A stretch of 33,318 bases of DNA from Flavobacterium sp. (GTDB taxonomy: Bacteria > Bacteroidota > Bacteroidia > Flavobacteriales > Flavobacteriaceae): positions 1-33,318 of the forward strand of contig JACMOK010000003.1 in assembly GCA_014378065.1 (NCBI GenBank), read 5' to 3'. The position numbers and the translations under genes are program-made. Of the stretch, positions 7,562 to 15,748 are shown in pieces. The stretch's first letter is position 1. Every line of letters begins with the position of its first letter. The notes under the pieces were generated by a model. It was not told the DNA's origin. It did no database searches and was given only the letters and a program-made list of their open reading frames with translations.

Positions 7562-9730
7562 TTACAAATTGTTTAGCTGGTTGTCTTTCTTGTTATCACT
7601 AATGGTCCAAAAGAAACCCACGAAGAAAAACCGGTCGGCCGTGGGCGTAATCGCTTTTCTATCATAAATGTTATTGCTGTTTTTTTGAATCGCATAGTCA
7701 TAACCAAAAACATTTTGCGTTCCTAAAATATTAGATACCGAAAAATACAAAATCTTTTGCTGCGATAGTAAATACGCCCAGTTGAAACTTAAATTGTTAA
7801 ATGATTTCGTTTTACCGTTCATAAATTCCAATTCATTTGGGTTGTTATAAGGCCGTCCGGTACTGAAACTGTTGGTAAATCCGATCTGCGATTTCCAGTC
7901 CTGAATCCAATATTTCGTCACTACCGACAAACTGTGATTGGCTACAAAACTGGGCGTTACCGATGTGGGATAGTTTTTATAGTTGCGTTGTGTGTCAATA
8001 TAAGAATAAGAAATCCAATATTCTACATTCTTAAAAGACTGGCCGTCGCGCCAAAACACATCTAGGCCTTTAGCATAACCCAACCCGTCATTGGAAAAAA
8101 CAGAATTGGGCAGCGCCGTCGATGTATTATACCTGACAAGGTTGCGATAGTCTTTGTAATAAGCTTCTGCACGAAAAGTTTTTCGTTCTTTGCTATATTG
8201 GAAGTTGAGTATGTAATGTGCGGCTGCCTCGCTTTTAAATTGATGAAACTTTGAGTATTTGATATAGTTTGCGGCGGGACTCTGCGTAAAATCGCCATAA
8301 GCCAATGAAAACTGACTGTATTTCGCAACTTTGTAGGCCAATGAAACCCTTGGAGAAAGATTGGTTTGTCGGAGTAAATCATTGTTAGAAGCCCTAAAGC
8401 CCAATTTAGCGGCCAACTTTTTGGAAAAGAAAATGTCCGCTTCGGTATACAAGGCGGCAATAGCAGCATAATAACCACTTGTATTTACACGCTGGAGAAC
8501 GTTTGTATTATCTTCAAATAATTCATCAAATTTGGTAATAAAATAGTCGGCGCCGAAAGTCAATTTAAAGCGATCGGAAAAGTTTTTTCTCAATTTTAAT
8601 TTCAGATGGGTGGCATTTTCAGAATTGTCACCGTTATTTAAATCGAGGGCTATTTTATTTTGACCATAGCCATAACTTAATCCCGACGTTATTTGCCAAT
8701 TTCTTCCAAAATTCCCTTTATACGAGCTGTTTACATACAAGTTATGGTTTTTCAAATTGACTCTGATTTTTTGAGGACTGTTGCTGCTTTCCTGATTGAT
8801 ATCAAATTGTGAAGCGTCAAAAGCAGCATACAATTTAAATATTCCGTTGTTAAAATTGTAGCGGTAAACTGATTCGCCCGATAAGGATTGGAAAGGCCTG
8901 TTCCAATCAACATTCTGTGGAATCATTACTTGGTATGGCGCCAAATTAATATAAGCCGTGTTCAAACTCAACGAACTTTTTTCCCATTTTTGGGTATGCC
9001 CTAATCCCAGTCCTACAGTCATTAATGCGATATCCGTTTTATTTTGCAATGGTTCGTCTTCAGTATTTAACAATAAAACACTCGACAAAGCTTCGCCATA
9101 TTCTGCAGAATAACCTCCAGTCGAAAAGGAAATACCACTAAATAAAAATGGAGAAAACCTTCCGCGAGTGGGCAAATTATTGATAGTAGCGCCATACGGT
9201 TGTGCCACTCTGATGCCGTCAACGAAGGTTTGCGTTTCATCGGCTTCACCCCCGCGAACAAACAAACGACCATCTTCTCCAACATTTTGCGTGCCGGGGA
9301 GCGTCTGCAGCGCTGCAATAATGTTTCCTGCCGAACCGGCTGTCGTTACAATGTCTAACGGTTTCAACACCGATACCCTAGCTTTATCCCCAGATTCCAT
9401 TGTCCCCGCGGTAACTACAACTGCATCCAATGAAGTTACACTTTCTCTTAATTTTATGGTTTGGTTTTGAAAATTTGCAACGGTGATCAAAGTCTTCGAA
9501 GTTTCAAAAATCAGAAAACTTACCACCAATGTCTGTTTTCCGGAAGTGCTGGTAGCGAAGGAAAAGTGACCTTTCTCATCACTCGATGTTCCATCATAAC
9601 TCCCTTCAATGAAAATATTGGCACCAGCAACAGCTTTTCCTTTTTGATCGACTACTGTACCAGAAATCATGGTTTGCGAAAAAGAAATGGCAGTAAGTAA
9701 AATCAACATTATAGTAACAATCACTTTCAT
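7562..9730 (-). CDS. TonB-dependent outer-membrane receptor with carboxypeptidase-like regulatory domain
   Basis: A 722-residue outer-membrane transporter. It has a signal peptide (MKVIVTIMLILLTAISFSQ), an N-terminal carboxypeptidase-D regulatory-like domain (ISGTVVDQKGKAVAGANIFI, through about residue 90) and a plug domain with LFVRGGEADETQTFVDGIRV. A long barrel of alternating aromatic strands follows. There is no SusD partner nearby; the substrate cannot be read from the sequence. The frame is open 12 codons further upstream to a GTG, but the promoter box lies inside that stretch, so the ATG at 9730 is the start. After the last strand (FFFVGFFWTIS) it has a short polar tail, rather than ending in an aromatic residue as most barrels do. 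It heads the LytS/LytTR-linked cluster. Confidence 0.92.
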   Translation of the reverse strand: MKVIVTIMLILLTAISFSQTMISGTVVDQKGKAVAGANIFIEGSYDGTSSDEKGHFSFATSTSGKQTLVVSFLIFETSKTLITVANFQNQTIKLRESVTSLDAVVVTAGTMESGDKARVSVLKPLDIVTTAGSAGNIIAALQTLPGTQNVGEDGRLFVRGGEADETQTFVDGIRVAQPYGATINNLPTRGRFSPFLFSGISFSTGGYSAEYGEALSSVLLLNTEDEPLQNKTDIALMTVGLGLGHTQKWEKSSLSLNTAYINLAPYQVMIPQNVDWNRPFQSLSGESVYRYNFNNGIFKLYAAFDASQFDINQESSNSPQKIRVNLKNHNLYVNSSYKGNFGRNWQITSGLSYGYGQNKIALDLNNGDNSENATHLKLKLRKNFSDRFKLTFGADYFITKFDELFEDNTNVLQRVNTSGYYAAIAALYTEADIFFSKKLAAKLGFRASNNDLLRQTNLSPRVSLAYKVAKYSQFSLAYGDFTQSPAANYIKYSKFHQFKSEAAAHYILNFQYSKERKTFRAEAYYKDYRNLVRYNTSTALPNSVFSNDGLGYAKGLDVFWRDGQSFKNVEYWISYSYIDTQRNYKNYPTSVTPSFVANHSLSVVTKYWIQDWKSQIGFTNSFSTGRPYNNPNELEFMNGKTKSFNNLSFNWAYLLSQQKILYFSVSNILGTQNVFGYDYAIQKNSNNIYDRKAITPTADRFFFVGFFWTISDNKKDNQLNNL

Positions 9731-9750
9731 AAAATTTGTTTTTGTTGCTG

Positions 9751-9758
9751 CAAATATA
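9751..9758 (-). promoter_or_regulatory. -7 promoter box (TATATTTG) of the TonB receptor gene
   Basis: Exact TAnnTTTG on the - strand, 20 bases before the ATG at 9730. No TTG -33 box at normal spacing. This box lies inside the longer open frame and so rules out the upstream GTG start. Confidence 0.65.
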
Positions 9759-9791
9759 TGCTGCACCCTAAAACTATTAAATATTTAGGAA

Positions 9792-9821
9792 CTGAACTGT
9801 TGAATTTATAGGATGAAATGT
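9792..9821 (-). promoter_or_regulatory. Candidate LytTR-regulator binding site (two 9-bp direct repeats, 12-bp spacer)
   Basis: On the - strand, ACAGTTCAG (9800-9792) is identical to the proximal half-site at 7536-7528. ACATTTCAT (9821-9813) fits the AgrA/LytTR half-site pattern at eight of nine positions. The spacer is again 12 bp and the distance to the -7 box is again exactly 33 bases. Over 32 aligned bases the two sites share 23. Confidence 0.6.
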
Positions 9822-9926
9822 ATCATTATAAAAATGGTGTGCTTTCGCATTTTTTTAGAAGTCAGTTATTCGAAAATTGGTGTTTGTATTTATTTGCAGT
9901 CGACAAGCCGCTGGCAAACGAATTTT

Positions 9927-11009
9927 TTAAAACCACTTTTTCCTTTTAAAGAAAAAAATCATCCCCAGCACAAGTAAAAACATCGCTGCCAAAACTAAAA
10001 AATAACCGTATTTTAAACGCAGTTCGGGCATGATATCGAAGTTCATTCCATAAACACCCACAATGAAAGTCAAAGGCATGAAAATTACTGAGACAGCGGT
10101 CAGTATCTTCATAATTTCATTCATACGATGGCTTTGCGAAGAAAAATAAAAACTAGAAGCACTGTCAAGCGTGTTCATGTCATACTCAATTTGCTCTAAA
10201 ATCTCGAGCGACTTTTGATGAAGTCGTGCAAAGAGACCGTAGTTGGATTCTTCAATACCGTCATAACGATCCTCATGATGCTCACTTTTCAAATTAAACA
10301 AGGCATCTCGCAATGGCAAAATGGCTCGTTTCAAAAAATTAATATGTTCTCTATTTTTTTCTATTCGAACCAGAACATCGGGTTTGTCGCTTGACTTGGC
10401 TTCGACCAAAAGTGCTTCAATTTGGTCTTCATAAAATTCTATAGTGATATAAAAATTCTCCATCACGGCCTCCAGCAATAAATAAAGTAAATAATCATTT
10501 TTTCGCTTGCGAACAATGCCGCTGTGTGTTTTAATGCGCTCGCGAATGTGTGTGAAAAAATCACTTTTCTTCTCCTGAAAAGAAACCAAGACATTATCTT
10601 TTAGTAGAAAACTTATTTGTTCAATCGCTAAAGCATCATAATCATTGCCGGGTAGAACTGATTTGATGCTAAAAAACAGTACTTGGTCGAGCTCTTCCAT
10701 TTTGCTGCGTCGGGAAACGTTCAGAATATCGCTGATGATGAAGGCCTCAACAGCCAGCATTTCTCCAATATGTTTTATTAGTTCAACATCGTGCAGTCCG
10801 TGGATATTAAACCATTTCACATCATCTGTTTGAAGTTCATCCTCGATTTCTTTCTTCACCCGAAGCAACGATACTTTTTTATATTCTTCGTAGCCGGCAT
10901 CGTCGTATACAAACAACTGCATTTCGACAGGATCTGTTTTGTGAACTCCAGTATATTCGTAGTAGTTAGGCTGTACTTTTCTAACTTTTTTGTATTTGAT
11001 TCTTTTCAT
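9927..11009 (-). CDS. corA: CorA-type magnesium/cobalt transporter
   Basis: A 360-residue CorA-family channel: a large cytoplasmic N-terminal domain, a long helix, then two C-terminal membrane segments. The first membrane segment ends in the diagnostic GMN motif (321-323, in GVYGMNFDIMPEL); the second ends in a basic tail (FFFKRKKWF). It imports Mg2+ and possibly Co2+ or Ni2+ across the inner membrane as a pentamer. The frame is open seven codons back to an ATG at 11030. That codon overlaps a TATCTTTA promoter-like box, so the ATG at 11009 (MKRIKYKK) is preferred. It is divergent from hutI. Confidence 0.92.
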   Translation of the reverse strand: MKRIKYKKVRKVQPNYYEYTGVHKTDPVEMQLFVYDDAGYEEYKKVSLLRVKKEIEDELQTDDVKWFNIHGLHDVELIKHIGEMLAVEAFIISDILNVSRRSKMEELDQVLFFSIKSVLPGNDYDALAIEQISFLLKDNVLVSFQEKKSDFFTHIRERIKTHSGIVRKRKNDYLLYLLLEAVMENFYITIEFYEDQIEALLVEAKSSDKPDVLVRIEKNREHINFLKRAILPLRDALFNLKSEHHEDRYDGIEESNYGLFARLHQKSLEILEQIEYDMNTLDSASSFYFSSQSHRMNEIMKILTAVSVIFMPLTFIVGVYGMNFDIMPELRLKYGYFLVLAAMFLLVLGMIFFFKRKKWF

Positions 11010-11029
11010 ATCCCCACAATAATTGGTCA

Positions 11030-11037
11030 TAAAGATA
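11030..11037 (-). promoter_or_regulatory. Probable -7 box (TATCTTTA) of corA
   Basis: One mismatch from TAnnTTTG on the - strand, 20 bases before the preferred corA ATG at 11009. It faces the hutI promoter in a 70-bp divergent gap. Confidence 0.4.
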
Positions 11038-11058
11038 GGAGTTTTTAAAATTCCAGTT

Positions 11059-11066
11059 TACATTTA
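11059..11066 (+). promoter_or_regulatory. Probable -7 box (TACATTTA) of hutI
   Basis: One mismatch from TAnnTTTG, 13 bases before the ATG at 11080. It supports this start over the longer frame opening at 11023, which would overlap corA. Confidence 0.4.
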
Positions 11067-11079
11067 CAAAAAAAACCAC

Positions 11080-12318
11080 ATGCAAACGCTGATCATCAAT
11101 ATCAAAGAACTATTGCAAGTCAGAGAAACCAATATTGCCAAAGTTTCAGGCGCTGAAATGGCATTACTACCCACTATCAAAAATGCCTTTTTAGTTATTG
11201 AAGACGATTGCATAACAGATTTTGGTTTGATGGAAGACTGCCCTCAAATCAATCCGGAAAAAATTATTGATGCATACGAGAAAATGGTTTTGCCTTGCTG
11301 GTGCGATAGCCACACCCATATTGTTTACGCAGGGAACCGCGAACAAGAATTCGTCGACCGGATTAATGGCATGAGCTATGAAACAATTGCATCGCGGGGC
11401 GGAGGAATTTTGAATTCTGCCAAAATGTTGCATGAGACTTCAGCAGATGCGCTCTACGAACAATCGAAAATTCGTTTGGAGGAAGTCATGCAACTTGGCA
11501 CCGGTGCAGTCGAAATTAAGTCAGGCTACGGACTTACCACAGAAGACGAAGTTAAAATGCTTAGGGTAATCAAACGACTGAATGAAAATTATCCCGTTGA
11601 GATTAAAGCTACCTTTTTGGGAGCTCATGCCTTTCCAACCGAGTTCAAAGACAACCATCAAGGATATTTAGACGAAATTATTAACAAAATGATTCCAACT
11701 ATTACCAATGAAAATCTTGCCACCTACATTGATGTCTTTTGTGAAAATGGCTATTTCTCGGTCGATGAAGCCGAACAAATTCTAAAAGCTGGTCTGAAAT
11801 ATGGACTCATTCCAAAAATTCATGTCAACCAATTCAATTCGATCGGCGGCGTTGCAATGGGCGTTAAATACAATGCCCTCTCGGTAGATCATCTTGAAAT
11901 ACTGCTACTTCAAGATATTGAAGCTCTGAAAAATTCAACCACCATGCCCGTCGCCTTGCCTTCTTGTTCCTATTTCCTAAGTATTCCTTACACTCCGGCG
12001 CGCGAAATCATTGATGCGGGATTGCCACTCGCCTTGGCATCTGATTTTAATCCGGGCTCTACTCCTTCGGGAAATATGAATTTTGTTGTCTCAACGGCGT
12101 GTATTAAAATGAAAATGACACCTGAAGAAGCAATCAATGCTGCAACAATAAATGGCGCTTATGCCATTGGGCTGGCCGAAACTCATGGAAGCATTACTGT
12201 TGGCAAGAAAGCCAATATTATCATTACAAAACCCATTTCCTCTTTTTATCAATTGCCATATGCCTTTGGCAGCAATCTTATTGATCAAGTTATTATTGAA
12301 GGCAAAACCATTTTATAA
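11080..12318 (+). CDS. hutI: Imidazolonepropionase
   Basis: A 412-residue metal-dependent amidohydrolase. The metal-binding CDSHTHIVYAG lies at 75-85 (H78, H80), followed by the substrate-side GGGILNSAK segment, EIKSGYGL, FLGAHAFP with a further metal His, KIHVNQF, and ASDFNPGS with a conserved Asp. It opens the ring of 4-imidazolone-5-propanoate to N-formimino-glutamate, the third step of histidine breakdown, in the cytoplasm. The next pathway enzyme, a formimidoylglutamase-like protein, is at 13346-14413. hutH and hutU are not in the window. The frame extends back to 11023, but that stretch contains the promoter region and overlaps corA. Confidence 0.94.
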   Translation: MQTLIINIKELLQVRETNIAKVSGAEMALLPTIKNAFLVIEDDCITDFGLMEDCPQINPEKIIDAYEKMVLPCWCDSHTHIVYAGNREQEFVDRINGMSYETIASRGGGILNSAKMLHETSADALYEQSKIRLEEVMQLGTGAVEIKSGYGLTTEDEVKMLRVIKRLNENYPVEIKATFLGAHAFPTEFKDNHQGYLDEIINKMIPTITNENLATYIDVFCENGYFSVDEAEQILKAGLKYGLIPKIHVNQFNSIGGVAMGVKYNALSVDHLEILLLQDIEALKNSTTMPVALPSCSYFLSIPYTPAREIIDAGLPLALASDFNPGSTPSGNMNFVVSTACIKMKMTPEEAINAATINGAYAIGLAETHGSITVGKKANIIITKPISSFYQLPYAFGSNLIDQVIIEGKTIL

Positions 12319-12350
12319 AAAAAGGAACCCAAAATGGATTCCTTTTTTTT
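12317..12350. terminator. Bidirectional terminator between hutI and the convergent coiled-coil protein gene
   Basis: Hairpin with AAAAGGAACC on the left and GGATTCCTTTT on the right (one bulged A), flanked by an A-run on the left and a T-run of eight on the right. It can therefore stop transcription in both directions between the two convergent genes. Confidence 0.75.
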
Positions 12351-12366
12351 ATATTTTTAGATCTGA

Positions 12367-13251
12367 CTATCGTAAACTAAAACTTGATTTTGAAACCAGT
12401 TCGTTTTTGTCGAATACATTCACAAAGTAAGTTCCCTTTTCAAAGTTCGAACCCGGCAAGTCCTGAGTAACTTCTATTGGTTTATTTTCATATTTTACCG
12501 TTGTAGCAAAACTATAAGTTAAGGTTTCAGATCCAAACGTTTCGGTTTTCTTTTCACCCAAAACATTATTCTTACTGTCGATTACTTGTATGTAATAGGT
12601 TTTGTCACCTGATTTGGCCACTTTGTTTTCAGCGATCGTAAAGCTGATTTTCAATACATCGGCCCTTCTGGCTTTTTCAGTCTCTATTTGTTTTCCAGAG
12701 CTTCTTAATTTGTACGCCGCGGTTTTCAAATTGGACACATTTAATTTAGAAGCAATTTCTACCGTTTTAGATAATTCCTCATTCTGTCCGACCAATACTT
12801 CGTTATATTTTTTAGATTCGCCCAATACCATTACAGTACTGTCACGCTGGGTCGTTAAAGTCGCATTGTCTTTTTTCAACACCTCAATCTCTTGCATCAT
12901 CCCTTTCATTTTGGTTTCTAAAGCAAAGTATTGGCTTTTGTATTTTGACATGGAAGCGGCATCTCCTTTGGATTTTTTCAAATCTGCCATCAAGTTTACG
13001 ACTTTCTCCCTTTCGGCAATCAATTCATCAGACATCGAAGTATTTTCGGCAATGGCGGCATCATACGTTGCTTTTAAAGCTTCGAGATCTTTCATCACTG
13101 TTGCTTTATCTGATTTTGTTGTTACCAGTTCGGTTTGAATCGCCTTGGCGTCTGATGTCATTTTAAAAATATACACCAAACTACCGACAAGTAGCACTGC
13201 CAGTATCGCTATAACGGCTTTTAAATTTGAGTTGCTTTTCTGATTTTCCAT
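12367..13251 (-). CDS. Membrane-anchored coiled-coil protein of unknown function
   Basis: A 294-residue protein. A short cytoplasmic start (MENQKSNSN) is followed by one membrane helix (about 11-29, VIAILAVLLVGSLVYIF). A long coiled coil rich in Glu, Lys, Ala and Asp runs to about residue 175. A compact C-terminal part (about 190-294) with beta character (KISFTIAENKVAKSGDKTYYIQVID ... GTYFVNVFDKNELVS) may be an immunoglobulin-like fold. It is probably anchored in the inner membrane with the coil in the periplasm. No enzyme motif is seen. The frame is open eight codons further, to a TTG inside the promoter box, so the ATG at 13251 is the start. It sits between hutI and the hutG-like gene but on the other strand. 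Confidence 0.75.
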   Translation of the reverse strand: MENQKSNSNLKAVIAILAVLLVGSLVYIFKMTSDAKAIQTELVTTKSDKATVMKDLEALKATYDAAIAENTSMSDELIAEREKVVNLMADLKKSKGDAASMSKYKSQYFALETKMKGMMQEIEVLKKDNATLTTQRDSTVMVLGESKKYNEVLVGQNEELSKTVEIASKLNVSNLKTAAYKLRSSGKQIETEKARRADVLKISFTIAENKVAKSGDKTYYIQVIDSKNNVLGEKKTETFGSETLTYSFATTVKYENKPIEVTQDLPGSNFEKGTYFVNVFDKNELVSKSSFSLR

Positions 13252-13272
13252 AATTTTTATATATTGTTTTAA

Positions 13273-13280
13273 CAAAAATA
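13273..13280 (-). promoter_or_regulatory. -7 promoter box (TATTTTTG) of the coiled-coil protein gene
   Basis: Exact TAnnTTTG on the - strand, 21 bases before the ATG at 13251. Its last three bases form the TTG that begins the longest open frame, which therefore cannot be the true start. Confidence 0.65.
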
Positions 13281-13301
13281 ATAATATTTGGGGTAATAAC
13301 G

Positions 13302-13309
13302 TAAGTTTG
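13302..13309 (+). promoter_or_regulatory. -7 promoter box (TAAGTTTG) of the formimidoylglutamase-like gene
   Basis: Exact TAnnTTTG, 36 bases before the ATG at 13346. The TTG at 13307 opening the longest frame is part of this box. It forms a divergent pair with the box at 13273-13280. Confidence 0.65.
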
Positions 13310-13345
13310 CGGTATTATATTACTTCGAATGTTAAAAAAAATGCC

Positions 13346-14413
13346 ATGGAGAAATTAATTCCGTTTCATATTAGTGATCTGGCCAAAATTACAAACCACA
13401 GAAGCGGCGAAATCAAATTTGGCGAAAAAATGCTCACCGTTCCAAAAGATGCCGATATAGCGAAATTTTTAAAAACTACAGAGGCACGCTATGTTTTGTT
13501 CGGAATCCCGGAAGACATTGGAGTGCGTGCCAATTTCGGAAGGCCCGGTGCAGCGTCTGCGTGGGATAGTGCTATAAAAAGTATCGCAAACATTCAGTTT
13601 AATCGTTTTTCCAAGGGCAATGAACTCCTTGTTTTAGGCCAACTAAATGTGGACGAAGAAATGAGGACGGTAGAAAATTTAGACTTTCAAAATATAAACG
13701 ACCGCAAAAAATTGAGCGATACCGTCGTTAAAATAGACAAAGAGGTAGCACACATCATTTGTGTCATTGTAAAGGCTGGGAAAATTCCAATTGTCATTGG
13801 CGGAGGCCACAACAATTCCTACGGCAACATCAAGGGAACTGCCCTTGCCAAAGGAAAACCCATCAATGCCATTAACTTCGACGCCCATTCTGATTTTAGG
13901 ATTCTTGAAGGAAGACATAGCGGCAACGGATTTTCTTATGCTTACGAAGAAGGTTTTTTACATAAATATTTTATCTTCGGACTACATGAAAACTATACCT
14001 CCAAAAAAGTATTGAGTATCATAAAAAAAATTGAAGACCGTGTTCGTTTTAATACCTACGATGAAATCGCAATTCGAAATCAAAAGAACTTCGAGGTCGA
14101 ACTTGGCAAAGCACACGACTTCATAAAAACCGATCCCTATGCCATTGAAATTGATCTGGATGCCATTCCGAATATTGCCAGTAGCGCCATGACACTAAGT
14201 GGCTTTTCAGTAGAACGGTTGCGGCAATTTGTTCACTATTTCGGAAAAAATCAAAATGCTGCATACCTCCACATTTGCGAAGGTGCGCCCGATTTAGGCG
14301 AAGAAAAGAACAACCATTTGATTGGCAAATTGATTGGTTATCTGGTGACAGACTTTATGAAAGCCAATGACCCAACAGAAGGCATTATTAACAATATGAA
14401 TGTCAATTTCTGA
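13346..14413 (+). CDS. Formimidoylglutamase-like ureohydrolase (arginase family)
   Basis: A 355-residue arginase/agmatinase-superfamily enzyme. All manganese ligands are present: H155 in GGGHNNSYGN, D179-A-H181-x-D183 in NFDAHSDFR, and D270-L-D272 in EIDLDAI. The IPEDIGVRANFGRPGA stretch is typical of formiminoglutamase-like members. It probably hydrolyses N-formimino-L-glutamate to glutamate and formamide, the step after HutI, whose gene is 1 kb upstream on the same strand. The substrate is inferred from this context; arginase or agmatinase activity cannot be excluded from motifs alone. The start was placed at the ATG after the -7 box. Confidence 0.85.
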   Translation: MEKLIPFHISDLAKITNHRSGEIKFGEKMLTVPKDADIAKFLKTTEARYVLFGIPEDIGVRANFGRPGAASAWDSAIKSIANIQFNRFSKGNELLVLGQLNVDEEMRTVENLDFQNINDRKKLSDTVVKIDKEVAHIICVIVKAGKIPIVIGGGHNNSYGNIKGTALAKGKPINAINFDAHSDFRILEGRHSGNGFSYAYEEGFLHKYFIFGLHENYTSKKVLSIIKKIEDRVRFNTYDEIAIRNQKNFEVELGKAHDFIKTDPYAIEIDLDAIPNIASSAMTLSGFSVERLRQFVHYFGKNQNAAYLHICEGAPDLGEEKNNHLIGKLIGYLVTDFMKANDPTEGIINNMNVNF

Positions 14414-14442
14414 GGTTAAAAATCCACTTTAATTAATTAAAC

Positions 14443-14450
14443 TATCTTTG
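14443..14450 (+). promoter_or_regulatory. -7 promoter box (TATCTTTG) of the DEAD-box helicase gene
   Basis: Exact TAnnTTTG, 44 bases before the ATG at 14495, leaving a leader of about 40 bases. Confidence 0.6.
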
Positions 14451-14494
14451 CCAAGAATTCCAATCGTTTTATTGGTTTCTTAATACACAAATAT

Positions 14495-15748
14495 ATGTTA
14501 TTCGAAGATTTATCACTTTCAAAAAGTATCCAAAAAGCCGTATTTGAAGAAGGCTATACCGAAGCTACACCCATTCAAGAACAATCCATTCCGATCGTAT
14601 TGTCTGGCAGGGACTTAATAGGTTGTGCACAAACCGGAACCGGAAAAACAGCCGCTTTCGCCATACCCATCATTCATCAGTTGCACCGCATCGTTGGGTC
14701 TTCGAAAAGAGCCAAACCCATCCGTGCATTAATTATTACGCCAACCCGAGAACTGGCAGTACAAATAGGACAGAATTTCGATCGATACGGAAAATACACT
14801 AATTTGACACAATTGACTATTTTTGGTGGCGTTTCTCAAATTCCGCAAGTAGAAGTGTTGCGAAAAGGGGTTGATATTTTAGTTGCGACCCCAGGAAGAT
14901 TGCTCGATTTACACAAACAAGGATTTATCGATTTGGATCATTTGCACACTTTAGTGCTTGACGAAGCCGATCAAATGCTTGATATGGGTTTTGTAAATGA
15001 TGTCAAAAAAATCGTAAAACTCACACCAAATAACCGACAAACCTTATTGTTTTCAGCCACCATGCCGATCGCTATTCGGGAATTGGCGGAAATGTTTTTA
15101 AAAGATCCGGCTACGGTCACTGTTTCTCCAGTATCTTCTACTGCAGAAAAAGTAGAACAACGCATCTATTTTGTAGATAAAACAGAAAAAAGAAATTTAC
15201 TATACCATTTAATCCGTAACGAAAAACTATCAGATGTGTTGGTGTTTTCAAGAACCAAACACGGCGCAGATAATGTTGTAAAAGCCTTGCGAAAACACGG
15301 AGTAGCCGCTGAAGCAATCCACGGCAATAAATCTCAGACCGCCAGACAGAGAGTGTTGGATGCATTCAAAAATAAAGAAGTCGCTGTTTTAGTCGCCACT
15401 GACATCGCAGCCCGAGGCATTGATATTGATCTGTTGCCTTATGTTATCAATTTCGATCTTCCGAATGTACCGGAAACCTATGTACATCGAATCGGACGAA
15501 CAGGTCGTGCTGGAAACGGCGGAATCGCCATATCATTTTGTAGTAAAGACGAAGAACCCTATTGGAAAGACATTCAGAAGTTAATTAAAGTTGAGGTCAC
15601 TACTATCAGTGACCATCCTTATCCGTGGCATGCGGGAACTCCGGAAGCGGAGAGCGTAACTGCTCCAAAAAACTCTAACCGAAGTGGCGGCGCGCACAAA
15701 TCACGAAAGTCCGATGCCTCCAAACAAAATAAAAAACGCTGGTACTAA
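14495..15748 (+). CDS. DEAD-box RNA helicase, RhlE-like
   Basis: A 417-residue ATP-dependent RNA helicase. Motifs in order: the Q-motif region (FEEGYTEATPIQEQSIP), motif I AQTGTGKT (45-52), PTREL, the GG and TPGR motifs, DEAD (156-159), SAT (187-189), then motif VI HRIGRTGRAG in the second RecA-like domain. The C-terminal tail is short and basic (RSGGAHKSRKSDASKQNKKRW), as in RhlE-type enzymes that use it to hold RNA. It probably remodels ribosomal or messenger RNA, often needed in the cold. The stop codon overlaps the stop of the convergent hybrid kinase by four bases. Confidence 0.9.
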   Translation: MLFEDLSLSKSIQKAVFEEGYTEATPIQEQSIPIVLSGRDLIGCAQTGTGKTAAFAIPIIHQLHRIVGSSKRAKPIRALIITPTRELAVQIGQNFDRYGKYTNLTQLTIFGGVSQIPQVEVLRKGVDILVATPGRLLDLHKQGFIDLDHLHTLVLDEADQMLDMGFVNDVKKIVKLTPNNRQTLLFSATMPIAIRELAEMFLKDPATVTVSPVSSTAEKVEQRIYFVDKTEKRNLLYHLIRNEKLSDVLVFSRTKHGADNVVKALRKHGVAAEAIHGNKSQTARQRVLDAFKNKEVAVLVATDIAARGIDIDLLPYVINFDLPNVPETYVHRIGRTGRAGNGGIAISFCSKDEEPYWKDIQKLIKVEVTTISDHPYPWHAGTPEAESVTAPKNSNRSGGAHKSRKSDASKQNKKRWY

